64,000 bases of DNA from Cyanobacteria bacterium FACHB-471 (GCA_014695345.1 JACJOC010000103.1:1-64000), one strand, 5' to 3'; shown: positions 24,883 to 33,226, counted from the stretch's first letter. Numbers and translations: made by a program. The notes: generated by a model from the letters alone, not told the origin.

Positions 24883-25152
24883 TTACCTTCTCCGAGCGCG
24901 AGTCAAAATACTCATCACTTCACCAGAACTAGGTGTAGGTAAAAGCGGACTCCACGCGCTCACTTCAGCAAAGCCTCGATGATACAGGTCGTGAATCGTT
25001 TCAATTACACCATCGCGAGAGCCGATGATGAGAACTCGCAGGCGGTGCGAAGCAGTTCCCCCTATGGGGTAATCGCGCTCACTATTCTGAAGTGCAGAGA
25101 CTTCTCTCTCAACGGTGGATGCGTTGGGAGATTCCAAAAAACATTGAGACAT
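24883..25152 (-). CDS. short conserved cyanobacterial protein carrying a repeat in frame
   Basis: 89 residues. The C-terminal part, LRVLIIGSRDGVIETIHDLY then FAEVSAWSPLLPTP and GEVMSILTRA, is of a kind I recall from many cyanobacteria as a short protein of unknown function. The middle RDYPIGGTASHR is encoded entirely by the 36-bp dispersed repeat at 25041-25076, whose length keeps the frame. Typical relatives, as I remember them, start close to the IGSRDG strand, so the repeat may lie in a tolerant N-terminal extension. A likely cytoplasmic alpha/beta protein. Confidence 0.6.
   Translation of the reverse strand: MSQCFLESPNASTVEREVSALQNSERDYPIGGTASHRLRVLIIGSRDGVIETIHDLYHRGFAEVSAWSPLLPTPSSGEVMSILTRARRR
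25041..25076 (-). repeat. 36-bp dispersed repeat, copy 2, inside a coding frame
   Basis: Identical to the copy at 11929-11964 except for one base (A for T in the CCCC-GGGG hairpin loop). It adds twelve codons to the short conserved gene without breaking it. Confidence 0.85.
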
Positions 25153-25554
25153 AAGTTGTGACTCCTTAAGGTTCTTGAGGAAACCCCAAAAACCTAGCCA
25201 CCCCGCACTAATTCACGCGCTGCAATGAGTGAGAGAACTAAAAGTGAGTTGACTTTCACTTTCATGTCCTAAAGGATCAGCAACGCTTTTTTGACATGAC
25301 AAGTCGGGGTGGCTAAGGGAGTGTTAAAATTCACCGTTAGCCGCCAGACTGCTTGTACCAGTTTGGGGGTTAGTCGCTCATTGCTGCTCGCAACAGCTTT
25401 GAGCGGCGCTAGATCTTTGGGTTTAGTGGGGTTGCCGTGAGTAAAAAAGACAACCTTAACGTGAGAGCATATCTGAGCAGACGGTATTTAGTCAAGGTGA
25501 CAAGTTACAGAGTTTTTGAGCCAAGATAGGGACGTTCTGTCTCCGCGATTTGCT
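25153..25554. other. 402-bp spacer with an inverted-repeat element
   Basis: TAGCCACCCCG (25195-25205) and CGGGGTGGCTA (25305-25315) enclose about 100 bp that itself contains AAAGTGA...TCACTTT. The 126-bp unit 25193-25318 could be a small non-coding mobile element. To its right lies the promoter region of the lipoprotein gene; no other gene is seen. Confidence 0.5.
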
Positions 25555-27561
25555 ATGAATCTTCTTTCAAAGCTCCGCTATGGATTGATAGCTGGAATGA
25601 TGGTTGGGTTGATTCAACTGGGAGCGATCGCCTGCAATCCAGTCACTTCATCCGATTCTCCGGCTCCCTCAGTGCCCAGCCCATCTGTAACTGTCACGGC
25701 AGAGATCTCCGATAGCGATGGATTGATTCGGGTAGACCCTCCAGCGGTCGCGCCAGAGTTTCGCAACGAGTGGACGGCAGAGCTAGAAGAAGAGCTTTGG
25801 CAGCGGGCAAACGTAGCGATTGAACATTATGCCGATGAGGGCTATGGCAATACCAGTGGTGAAAATGAGAAGAAATCTTATCCGCTGGCAATGTTTGACT
25901 TCCTTGCCGGAAATCGCGAGGAAGCGATCTCTTTTCTAGAAAATGATGATGTCGATGGGGCTGACCATGCCCACACCGAAGGCATTGATTACTACTTTGC
26001 CTTCACGCTAAAAGGGCAAATTCGCAAATACTTTTTCTTTGGAGAATGGCTCGATCCTGACTACCGTCAGCGTATGTTTGAGGGTGCAAAACGTTGGACA
26101 GAGGAAGATCCGAATGGGCGATCGCATCCCCTGTATGGCAACGGCACAGGAACCGGAAATGACTGGAGCGTTCAGAGACGTGGCGGTTGGGTTGATGGTC
26201 GCAACACCGATAACCTCAGAGCCATGCGAGAGGTCGCCGTTTACTTAATGGCAGAGGAAACAGGCAACGAAGACACCCGCCAGCTTTATAAACAAAAACT
26301 TCAGCGCTATGTTGAAGCTCTCTACAACATTGGGATGGGAGAGTGGGATTCAGAAAACTATCATGGTCACACCTTTTCTGCTTATCTCAACCTTTATGAT
26401 TTCGCCAAAGATCCAGAAGTCACTCAGCTTGCCAAAGCAGCACTCGACTGGATGTCAGCCGCAGGTGCAGTGAAGTATTACCGGGGCGGCTTTGGTGGCC
26501 CAACCAAGCGGGACTACGGTTCCAGCAACGTGGTATATGGGTCAGCCGCAGCTCGATTGCTCTGGCACTATTTTGGCGATGCAGTTGGCGATAATCCTGA
26601 ACCCGAACGAGATGCGATTCATGTAATCACCAGTGCCTACCGTCCACCGTTAGCGGTTGTAGCACTGGCGCGTCGTGAGTTTGACCGTCCTGTAGAAGTG
26701 CTAGCTACAAAACCGACTTATGAAAACTGGAAAGAAGGAGGTGATGAACAGCCTGCTTATTGGGAAACCACCTTCTTTGGTCAAACCTATCAAATGGGAA
26801 GCGTCGCGGCAGATTTTGCCGATGGAGATGTTGGACCGTTTAAGTTAATGGCGGATAACTCAGAGCGAGGAGTCGATTATTTTGTGGTGAATACGGGAGG
26901 CGATCGCGTCGAACCGGGTAAACGAGAAGGCGATCAAATTGGGCAATATCGTAACCTCCTCATCTGGCTCAGACCTGCCGCAGATACTCCCTTTCATTTT
27001 CAAATTCCCAAGACGGCTCAAACCGAAATTCGAGACAATATCTGGTTTTTCCAACTCGAAAATACTTGGCTGGCGATTCACCCGATTAACTTAAGTGCCT
27101 TTGAAGCGATTGATATTTCCGATGAAAAAGCCGCCGAACTCTACACCAACGAACAAACCCTCAGAGCCACCATTCAAGGCAATGGCTACGCCGGATTTGC
27201 CCTAGAAGTAGGAGAACCCGACTCTCACGGCAGCTACGCCGAATTTAAGCAAAACGTAGTGGAACGAAGCCAACTCACATTTAGGCAAACTCTCCCTCAA
27301 AACTTCTCGACCAGCGCGCAAGACACCGTTCAATTCACCAGTAGCACAGGCAGCACCTTGCGCCTGACCCACAATCCTGAGAACGAACTCCCTCAAATCA
27401 CCAGAAACGGGGAAGAACACAACTGGTCAGACCACTTCGCCCTATACCAACCTACCGAAGGCAACGCTCCTATCTCTCTCGGCTGGAAACAAGGCACTCT
27501 GCGCGTTGAAGCAGGCGATGAAGTATTTGAATCATCAGTCGTTGCTGGGAACAAAGGATAA
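25555..27561 (+). CDS. large lipoprotein, possible polysaccharide lyase
   Basis: From ATG 25555 (MNLLSKLRYG) a lipobox GAIAC gives Cys 27 as the lipidated residue, followed by a Ser/Pro linker. Residues 70-350 are helical with repeated Trp/Tyr/Asp patches (AKRWTEEDPNGR, WDSENYHGHTFSAYLNLYDF), and residues 370-650 are beta-rich with a terminal sandwich. An alpha-toroid followed by beta-sandwiches is the layout of heparinase/alginate-lyase families, and the NYHGH stretch could hold catalytic His/Asn. I do not recognise an exact family, so lyase is a suggestion. Predicted to sit on the periplasmic or outer face of a membrane. Confidence 0.6.
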   Translation: MNLLSKLRYGLIAGMMVGLIQLGAIACNPVTSSDSPAPSVPSPSVTVTAEISDSDGLIRVDPPAVAPEFRNEWTAELEEELWQRANVAIEHYADEGYGNTSGENEKKSYPLAMFDFLAGNREEAISFLENDDVDGADHAHTEGIDYYFAFTLKGQIRKYFFFGEWLDPDYRQRMFEGAKRWTEEDPNGRSHPLYGNGTGTGNDWSVQRRGGWVDGRNTDNLRAMREVAVYLMAEETGNEDTRQLYKQKLQRYVEALYNIGMGEWDSENYHGHTFSAYLNLYDFAKDPEVTQLAKAALDWMSAAGAVKYYRGGFGGPTKRDYGSSNVVYGSAAARLLWHYFGDAVGDNPEPERDAIHVITSAYRPPLAVVALARREFDRPVEVLATKPTYENWKEGGDEQPAYWETTFFGQTYQMGSVAADFADGDVGPFKLMADNSERGVDYFVVNTGGDRVEPGKREGDQIGQYRNLLIWLRPAADTPFHFQIPKTAQTEIRDNIWFFQLENTWLAIHPINLSAFEAIDISDEKAAELYTNEQTLRATIQGNGYAGFALEVGEPDSHGSYAEFKQNVVERSQLTFRQTLPQNFSTSAQDTVQFTSSTGSTLRLTHNPENELPQITRNGEEHNWSDHFALYQPTEGNAPISLGWKQGTLRVEAGDEVFESSVVAGNKG

Positions 27562-27587
27562 AACCTTCCCTAACCTCTCCAAGAAAA

Positions 27588-27722
27588 GTCTTTAGGAGAT
27601 TTCTAAGAAAAAATTTACCCCTGGGTAGGGGCAGGTTTTGACAGAATCTTTGCAGTTGACCGACAGCTTTAACGCTAAACCTGCCCCTACAGGTATCTTG
27701 TTTGCTAGAAATCTCCTTAGAC
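27588..27722. repeat. 135-bp nested inverted-repeat element (MITE-like)
   Basis: Outer arms share AGGAGATTTCTA and its complement (with GTCT ends differing by one inserted base). Inner arms are GTAGGGGCAGGTTT (27625-27638) and AAACCTGCCCCTAC (27677-27690). It has no coding capacity. The inner arm core is the same as the palindrome at 3834. It may also terminate the lipoprotein transcript. Confidence 0.65.
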
Positions 27723-27806
27723 GTGAATACAAACTGTTTGGAGTTAATGGTTAACAAGATGAAATGATATGAGATGTATCTGTATCTTTGTCATTTCCTA
27801 ATTGCT

Positions 27807-28445
27807 ATGGATCACAAGCGTGAACCTGCTGTCAGTCTGTTGCTCTATCACGTGTTTAAGTGGTCGGTGGTTAGCCCAATGCTGCACGGCTATTTTCGAG
27901 GACGGGTCTATGGTGTAGAACGGGTGCCGCAGCAAGGGTCGCTGGTCGTTGTGGCGAATCATGCCAGCGATTTTGATCCGCCGATTTTGTCTTGCTCGGT
28001 GCGTCGTCCCGTTTCCTACATGGCAAAAGAGGAATTGTTTAAGGTGCCGGTGCTGAGCCGGGCAATTCAACTCTATGGCGCATATCCGGTAAAGCGAGGA
28101 TCGCCAGATCGCAGCGCAATTCGGGCAGCCCTGGCGCAGCTAGAGGCGGGCTGGGCAGTCGGGATTTTTTTGCAGGGGACGCGCACTCCCGATGGACGCA
28201 TTCCTGAGCCAAAGTTAGGAGCAGCAATGATTGCAGCCAAGGCTCAGGCTCCACTGCTGCCAGTAAGTTTATGGGGAACCGAAGCCATTACGACGAAAGG
28301 CGATCGCCTCCCTAATCCCGTACCCCTAACCATTCGCATTGGAGAAGCGATCGCCCCTCCTGCGTCAACCAATCGGGCAGAACTAGAATCTGTGACACAG
28401 CAGTGTGTTACTGCAATTCACGCGATGCATGACTTAGGACGGTGA
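27807..28445 (+). CDS. plsC: 1-acyl-glycerol-3-phosphate acyltransferase family (PlsC-like)
   Basis: The acyltransferase motifs are clear: NHASDFDPP (block I, catalytic His-Asp), KEELFKVPVLSRAI, GIFLQGTRTPDGRI (block III, with the usual Glu of FPEGTRS replaced by Gln) and LLPVSLWGTE (block IV). The Gln in place of Glu is unusual and may be a feature of this subfamily. ATG 27807 (MDHKREPAVS) fits the normal N terminus better than the upstream ATG at 27774. It should acylate lysophosphatidate or a related lipid at the inner membrane. Confidence 0.88.
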   Translation: MDHKREPAVSLLLYHVFKWSVVSPMLHGYFRGRVYGVERVPQQGSLVVVANHASDFDPPILSCSVRRPVSYMAKEELFKVPVLSRAIQLYGAYPVKRGSPDRSAIRAALAQLEAGWAVGIFLQGTRTPDGRIPEPKLGAAMIAAKAQAPLLPVSLWGTEAITTKGDRLPNPVPLTIRIGEAIAPPASTNRAELESVTQQCVTAIHAMHDLGR

Positions 28446-28538
28446 GGATTAAAGCCTGAGATGGAATGCGATCTGGGGTAGGCACGGTAGAATGAAGCCT
28501 TAACTTTTCTAAAGAAACAGCATTCAGGGAATTGAGCC

Positions 28539-28835
28539 ATGCAGGACTTACGCGCTGAGCTAGCAGAGATGGTTGATGAGGCAGAGCTAAGTTGGCTGTT
28601 GCCTCATGCCCGCAGAGGAGCACTGGTCGCAGTCAACCCAGAGCTAGATCTGCTGGATGTGGGCGTGGCGATCGCCAATGATAACGTTGCCTCCGTCCAA
28701 AATTGGATTGATGAACAGTTGATTTTTAAGCTCTCTGCTGATGAGTTAATTGAGCGAGGGAGTGATGGCGATCGTCGGTTTACCGCATTAATTGTGCAAC
28801 CCTATGTTTTGATGCAAGAGCCAGCAACCGTTTAG
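28539..28835 (+). CDS. DUF2288 domain protein
   Basis: A 98-residue protein (DLRAELAEMVDEAELSWLLP, HARRGALVAVNPELDLLDVG, FKLSADELIERGSDGDRRF) that matches the short DUF2288 family seen in cyanobacteria and proteobacteria. No function is assigned. A single helix-rich, acidic cytoplasmic protein. The start is preceded by CAGGGAATTGAGCC. It stands alone between the acyltransferase and the AI-2E transporter. Confidence 0.88.
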   Translation: MQDLRAELAEMVDEAELSWLLPHARRGALVAVNPELDLLDVGVAIANDNVASVQNWIDEQLIFKLSADELIERGSDGDRRFTALIVQPYVLMQEPATV

Positions 28836-28952
28836 AAAAAAGCAATTCAAAACACAGAAATAGTGACGACAAAGATTTTTAATTTTGAGCTTTGAGATAG
28901 TGATCTGTTCCATGACTGCCTTTACTCTTGATATTTTTTCAATCAAAAATAC

Positions 28953-30029
28953 ATGGTTGAGCCATCTGCCAAAAGTCTCTGGGAGCGTTTAAACAATCTA
29001 ACTTTAGTTCGCCTTCTGTTGCTATTTGCTTCTGGATGGGCGATTGTACAGTTTTTATCCTATTTCGAGACCGTTGTTGTCATCTTCACTTCCGCAACAA
29101 TTTTAGCTTTTTTGTTGAGCTATCCAACGCGGTGGCTTAGCCGCATGGTGCCGCGTGGTGCAGCAGTTATTTTAATATTTCTCATCAGCATGATGATCAT
29201 TGGTGCCGCCAGCATCACGATTGGGCTAGGTATCTTATCTCAAGGGCAAAGGTTAGCAGAGAGCGTCACAGAATTCCTCAATTCTCTAGCCCCTGTGGTG
29301 GGGCAGGTCGAAGAGCTATTGCAATCTAGAAACCTTCAAGTTGATTTAGAAGGAATAGAAGAACAGCTACGAACTCAAGCACTTTCTGGAATTGGATCGG
29401 GTTTATCTTTAATTCAAATCTTTTTTGCTAATTTAATTAATCTGATTTTGATTGCCGTCGTTTCTTTCTTTATGCTGCTAGACGGAGAGCGGCTATGGAA
29501 TTTTGTACTAAAGGTCTTTCCGTCTCATCTACGACGACGTTTAACAGTGACGCTACAGCGCAATTTGCTTGGTTTCTTTTGGGGACGTCTGTTGCTCTGC
29601 TTTTTTTATATTGGCTCTGCTTTTGTGGTGTTTCTCATCCTCAAAGTTCCGTTTCCTTTAGTGCTGGCGTTTATTGCGGGTGTGTTTAATCTAATTCCTG
29701 GAATTGGTGCAACTTTAGGTATTAGCCTAATTTCCCTGATTCTTTTATCTCAAAGCGTCTGGTTAGCATTCAAAGTATTAGTGGTTTGCATAATCATTGA
29801 GCAAATTGAAGAGAATTTGCTGTTGCCTCGAATTATGCAAAATTCTCTAGATATTAATCCTGTCGTCATGTTTTTTGCGCTACTGGTGGGTGCGCGAGTT
29901 GCCGGAATATTTGGACTTTTCCTGGCAGTTCCAGTAGCAGGCGTAGTGGTCAGTTTATTAGAAATTGAGGAAATGCGCGGGCGATCGCAAGTCTCCCTAC
30001 CTAGAGATTTGCCGCTGGAGGAGAAGTGA
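28953..30029 (+). CDS. AI-2E family transporter
   Basis: 358 residues with about eight membrane helices in the family order: a paired N-terminal group (VVVIFTSATILAFLLSYPTR), an amphipathic loop (residues 88-150), then PLVLAFIAGVFNLIPGIGAT, the signature region, and IIEQIEENLLLPRIMQNSLD with the conserved charged turn. Family members include TqsA (autoinducer-2 export) and Na+/H+ antiporters, so the substrate here is open. It is A/T-rich with only one HIP1 octamer, near the end. Confidence 0.92.
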   Translation: MVEPSAKSLWERLNNLTLVRLLLLFASGWAIVQFLSYFETVVVIFTSATILAFLLSYPTRWLSRMVPRGAAVILIFLISMMIIGAASITIGLGILSQGQRLAESVTEFLNSLAPVVGQVEELLQSRNLQVDLEGIEEQLRTQALSGIGSGLSLIQIFFANLINLILIAVVSFFMLLDGERLWNFVLKVFPSHLRRRLTVTLQRNLLGFFWGRLLLCFFYIGSAFVVFLILKVPFPLVLAFIAGVFNLIPGIGATLGISLISLILLSQSVWLAFKVLVVCIIIEQIEENLLLPRIMQNSLDINPVVMFFALLVGARVAGIFGLFLAVPVAGVVVSLLEIEEMRGRSQVSLPRDLPLEEK

Positions 30030-30099
30030 GGGTGTTAGAGCTTCTGCGTGAATGGTAGCGCTTCAAAAAGTGAGATTTATGTAGGAGGTTTATCGCTTG

Positions 30100-30165
30100 G
30101 TCAAGTATGTTTTTGAACATGGAACCTTTAGTTCTACGTTCAAAAACATACTCAGATCTTGACTT
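30100..30165. terminator. two-way terminator between AI-2E and YdcF genes
   Basis: AGTATGTTTTTGAAC-ATGGAAC pairs with GTTCTAC-GTTCAAAAACATACT (two imperfect pairs) around a CTTTA loop; GTCA/TGAC flanks partly extend the stem. It lies in the gap of convergent genes. T-runs lie within the stem on both strands, as in the palindromes at 3947 and 14182. Confidence 0.7.
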
Positions 30166-30166
30166 C

Positions 30167-30805
30167 TCAATGCCTCGTCTGCAAAAACTGCCCCATAGCT
30201 GAGCCAGTGTATCCTGTCGTCACCCAAAGCAAAGAGCGGGCGGCATCTCGGATAGCTTTTTCTAGAGGTTCGGGCGATCGCCCCGACTCCACCGCAACAG
30301 GCTTAATGCTAATTCCCCGGCTACCAAAGACGATTTCGCCAATCACTCGAGCGCGACGCATATGATCATCTGAGGTGATCAGGTAAACACTATCAATCTC
30401 CTGGTTCTGAAAATCTTCAACCAGGGTTGTGAAATTAGTCACGGTATCTTTGGCGCGGTAGTCTAAATGCACGCGCTCAGGTGCAACGCCTGCCTCTGAA
30501 AACACCCATTCTGAGTATTCGGGGTTGCTGCCTGATGAAACCCAGATGGGCAAGTCAGGATGCTGTTGAGCAAATTCTGCGGCAAATTCTTCGCGCTCGA
30601 CGGCTCCGCCTAACACCAGCACGGCTTGAGGAGTCCGCAGATAGGCTTGCATTTGTTTGTACCCGATCGCCAACAAAAGCGCGATCAGCACAATTCGACA
30701 AAGCTGAAAGCGACGAGAACGAGGTCTAGACCGTACATTTCTCCTGGGGCTGGGTTGTCGTCTGGAAACGGAGGCGGGTCGTCGCGATTGCATAAACTCG
30801 AACAA
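30167..30805 (-). CDS. YdcF/SanA family (DUF218) membrane protein
   Basis: An Arg-rich N terminus (SRRQPSPRRNVRSRPRSRR) precedes one membrane helix (ILIALLLAIGYKQMQAY) and a periplasmic or cytoplasmic DUF218 domain with VLVLGGAVEREEFAAE, VHLDYRAKDTVTNFTTL and YLITSDDHMRRARVIG. The DUF218 fold is linked to cell envelope work (SanA in vancomycin resistance) but the reaction is unknown. The protein ends at the two-way terminator. Confidence 0.9.
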   Translation of the reverse strand: MFEFMQSRRPASVSRRQPSPRRNVRSRPRSRRFQLCRIVLIALLLAIGYKQMQAYLRTPQAVLVLGGAVEREEFAAEFAQQHPDLPIWVSSGSNPEYSEWVFSEAGVAPERVHLDYRAKDTVTNFTTLVEDFQNQEIDSVYLITSDDHMRRARVIGEIVFGSRGISIKPVAVESGRSPEPLEKAIRDAARSLLWVTTGYTGSAMGQFLQTRH

Positions 30806-30970
30806 AACTGAGATTCAGGAAAAGCACCATACTACCGTCTAAAACACTACCGCCTTAGAGGCAATTATTTGAAGAGCTAGAAGCTTGAATTTATCTGGAA
30901 TTTTGCAACTTGTCGGTAAAATACTTGTCTTTCCACAAGCATCCGCCCATTTTTGTTTACGCTCCGGAGA

Positions 30971-31053
30971 ATATAGCAATTCTCAATTGCACGGAATACA
31001 GCAGTGGCGCAGTGTGCCACTGCTGCATTCCACTCAGGCAAGAACCGCTATAT
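30971..31053. repeat. 83-bp nested inverted-repeat element (MITE-like)
   Basis: Ends ATATAGCAATTCT and AGAACCGCTATAT are inverted copies with 11 of 13 matches. Inside, GGAATACAGCAGTGGC pairs with GCCACTGCTGCATTCC (one mismatch). It has the make-up of a small transposon-derived element and no coding capacity. Confidence 0.65.
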
Positions 31054-31070
31054 AGGGCGATCGCCAGCCG

Positions 31071-31110
31071 AATTAAAAGATCCCTAGATTCTTTGAGAAT
31101 TTAGGGATCT
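31071..31110 (-). terminator. Rho-independent terminator for htpG
   Basis: On the minus strand AGATCCCTAAATTCT pairs with AGAATCTAGGGATCT (one mismatch), and the stem is directly followed by TTTTAATT. It is 140 bp after the htpG stop, beyond the inverted repeat at 31156. Confidence 0.75.
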
Positions 31111-31155
31111 CACATCGCTTTAAAGTTCCGCGACAGATCAATTTCTGTAAAAAGT

Positions 31156-31229
31156 GTTGGGTTTCGCTTTGCTCCACCCAACCTACAGAGGCAGAACCGT
31201 AGGTTGGGTGAAGCGTAGCGGAACCCAAC
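31156..31229. repeat. GTAGGTTGGGT cyanobacterial inverted repeat
   Basis: Arms of 31 bp: GTTGGGTTTCGCTTTGCTCC... and its near complement ...AAGCGTAGCGGAACCCAAC, 12 bp apart. A single arm of the same family lies at 54993-55022. This repeat is common in spacers of filamentous cyanobacteria. Confidence 0.85.
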
Positions 31230-31249
31230 GCTTTAGATTTGCTGCGCTA

Positions 31250-33226
31250 CTAGTTTTGGGTCAGCCGGGTCAACACCTGATTCGATCGCTCTACAAACGC
31301 CCTCATCCCGTCTGCGTCAAACCCTTTCTGCGCCATCAGCGCCAGATCATAAACGTGCTGGCAAATTAAGGTTGAGAGTTCGGCTGAGGGAGACTGTCCA
31401 GATGATTGCAGAACGCTGCCCTGGCTCAGCTTCGTCAAGTTCTGAATCAGTGGGTGAGCTGTATTCACCAGCAGCACATGCTCTTCGGGAAACTGAGCTG
31501 TTTGCTGTTGCAGCAGGGCATTGAGTTCCTGCATTCGACGCAGGGCTTCTGGCAGCAGCACCATTGCCGGAGGAGCGGCTTCGTTGTCCGTCTTGAGGGC
31601 TTCTGTGCGAATGGTGAGTTTGGGTTTGTTGAGTGCCTGCTGGAACAGTTCCTTGATCTGTTCGCCACGAGTTTTGTTGGTTGCAGGGTCAACAATCTCG
31701 CTGGACTTGTCTGAATCAATCAGCGTTTCGTCCAGGTCAGCGTCTACCCGTGAGAACTTCACCTCTGGATGCTCTCGCTCCAGGAAGCTAACAAAGTGGC
31801 TATCAATAAAGGAGTCCATAAACAAGACTTCTAGCCCCTGACTCTTGTGTAGCTCCACGTAGGTCGCCTGCGTTACCTCGTCGGTGCAGTAAAAGACACG
31901 ATTTTCGTGACGTGATTGATTGCGCTCCAGATACTCTTTCAAGGTGGTGTAAGAAGGAGTGCCATCAGCTTCAGGTTTTGGGCTAACGTCCTGCCACGCA
32001 TCGCCTTCAGCAGACTGTACTTGCACTTCGGGAGCGTCAGTGGATGCTTGATTTTCTGCGCCCTGCCAGGTGGTGCGGTAAATCAGAATATCTTCGACCT
32101 GCTTCTTGAATTTGTCGTCATTCAAAGAGCCAAATTTGACGAAGGTGCCGAGGTCTTGCCAACCGCGAACGTATTCCTGGCGATCGTCGCGGTAAAGCTC
32201 TTTGAGGCGATCGCCTACTTTCTTGGCAATATAATCGGCAATTCTGCGAACCGTGCGATCGTTCTGCAAGAAGCTGCGAGAAACGTTTAGCGGAATGTCG
32301 CTACTGTCGATTACCCCTCGCAACGGCAGCAGGAACCGGGGAATCACTTCCTCGCAGTTGTCGCTGACAAACACCTGATTGCAGAACAGCTTAATCTGTC
32401 CCTTGGTAACATCCACATCGGGCTTAAGTTTGGGGAAGTACAGGATTCCATTTACCACAAACGGATAATCCGTATTCAAATGCACCCACAGCAGCGGGTC
32501 TTCCTGAAAAGGATAGAGGTAGCGGTAAAACTCCAGATAGTCCTCTTTAGTCAGACTGCTGGGCGACTCCTTCCAGGGTGCTTTCTGCTTGTTGATCTGC
32601 TCGCCGTCCAGCTTGATTGGAACGGGCATAAAGTCGCAGTAGGTTTTAATTAACTGCTGAATGCGGGACGCTTCAAGATAGTCCAGTTCATCATCTTGTA
32701 GCGTTAGCGTAATAGTCGTACCCCGCTCAGTTCGAGTTGAGTCACTTAGCTCAAACTGCGTTGAGCCATCACACGACCAGTGAACTGCCTGCGCCCCTTC
32801 CTGGTAAGACAGCGTGTCGATTTCAACGTTACTGGCCACCATAAAAGACGAGTAGAAACCTAAGCCAAAGTGACCGATAATTTGCTGGTCAGCGCTACTC
32901 TTGTACTTTTCAACAAACTCTTCAGCGCTGGAGAAAGCAACCTGATTGATATATTTCTTGACCTCATCGGCGGTCATGCCAATGCCAGTATCTGAGATCG
33001 ACAGTTTCTTTTGCTCTTTGTCGATCGCAATCTGAATTTCAGGCTCCAAATTTCCAGAATACCCACCAGAACGAGCCACCATATTTAGCTTCTGGATGGC
33101 ATCTACCGCGTTAGAAATTAGCTCACGCAAAAAGATTTCATGGTCTGAATAGAGCCATTTTTTGATAATGGGAAAAATATTTTCAGTATGGATACTGATG
33201 TTGCCCTGTTCCAGAATAGTCGTCAT
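31250..33226 (-). CDS. htpG: molecular chaperone HtpG (Hsp90)
   Basis: Full-length 658-residue bacterial Hsp90: ATP-binding GHKL domain with FLRELISNAVDAI (Asn/Asp), DTGIGM and GHFGLGFYSSFMVA, the middle domain with LPLRGVIDSSDIPLNVSRSF containing the catalytic Arg, and a short dimer domain. In cyanobacteria HtpG supports heat, high-light and oxidative stress tolerance and protects phycobilisome and tetrapyrrole enzymes. No CIRCE element (TTAGCACTC-N9-GAGTGCTAA) is found upstream, only the inverted repeat at 33266, so control by HrcA is not supported. Confidence 0.97.
   Translation of the reverse strand: MTTILEQGNISIHTENIFPIIKKWLYSDHEIFLRELISNAVDAIQKLNMVARSGGYSGNLEPEIQIAIDKEQKKLSISDTGIGMTADEVKKYINQVAFSSAEEFVEKYKSSADQQIIGHFGLGFYSSFMVASNVEIDTLSYQEGAQAVHWSCDGSTQFELSDSTRTERGTTITLTLQDDELDYLEASRIQQLIKTYCDFMPVPIKLDGEQINKQKAPWKESPSSLTKEDYLEFYRYLYPFQEDPLLWVHLNTDYPFVVNGILYFPKLKPDVDVTKGQIKLFCNQVFVSDNCEEVIPRFLLPLRGVIDSSDIPLNVSRSFLQNDRTVRRIADYIAKKVGDRLKELYRDDRQEYVRGWQDLGTFVKFGSLNDDKFKKQVEDILIYRTTWQGAENQASTDAPEVQVQSAEGDAWQDVSPKPEADGTPSYTTLKEYLERNQSRHENRVFYCTDEVTQATYVELHKSQGLEVLFMDSFIDSHFVSFLEREHPEVKFSRVDADLDETLIDSDKSSEIVDPATNKTRGEQIKELFQQALNKPKLTIRTEALKTDNEAAPPAMVLLPEALRRMQELNALLQQQTAQFPEEHVLLVNTAHPLIQNLTKLSQGSVLQSSGQSPSAELSTLICQHVYDLALMAQKGFDADGMRAFVERSNQVLTRLTQN

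Larger units (their letters stand above)
30806..31249. other. 444-bp gene-free stretch packed with repeats
   Basis: It contains three separate structures listed on their own: a nested element (30971-31053), a terminator on the minus strand (31071-31110) and the GTAGGTTGGGT inverted repeat (31156-31229). No gene is seen. Confidence 0.7.

Noticed and set aside
30481-30811. Plus-strand frames of 61-82 codons
   Set aside because: They lie opposite the YdcF gene and its Arg-rich start.
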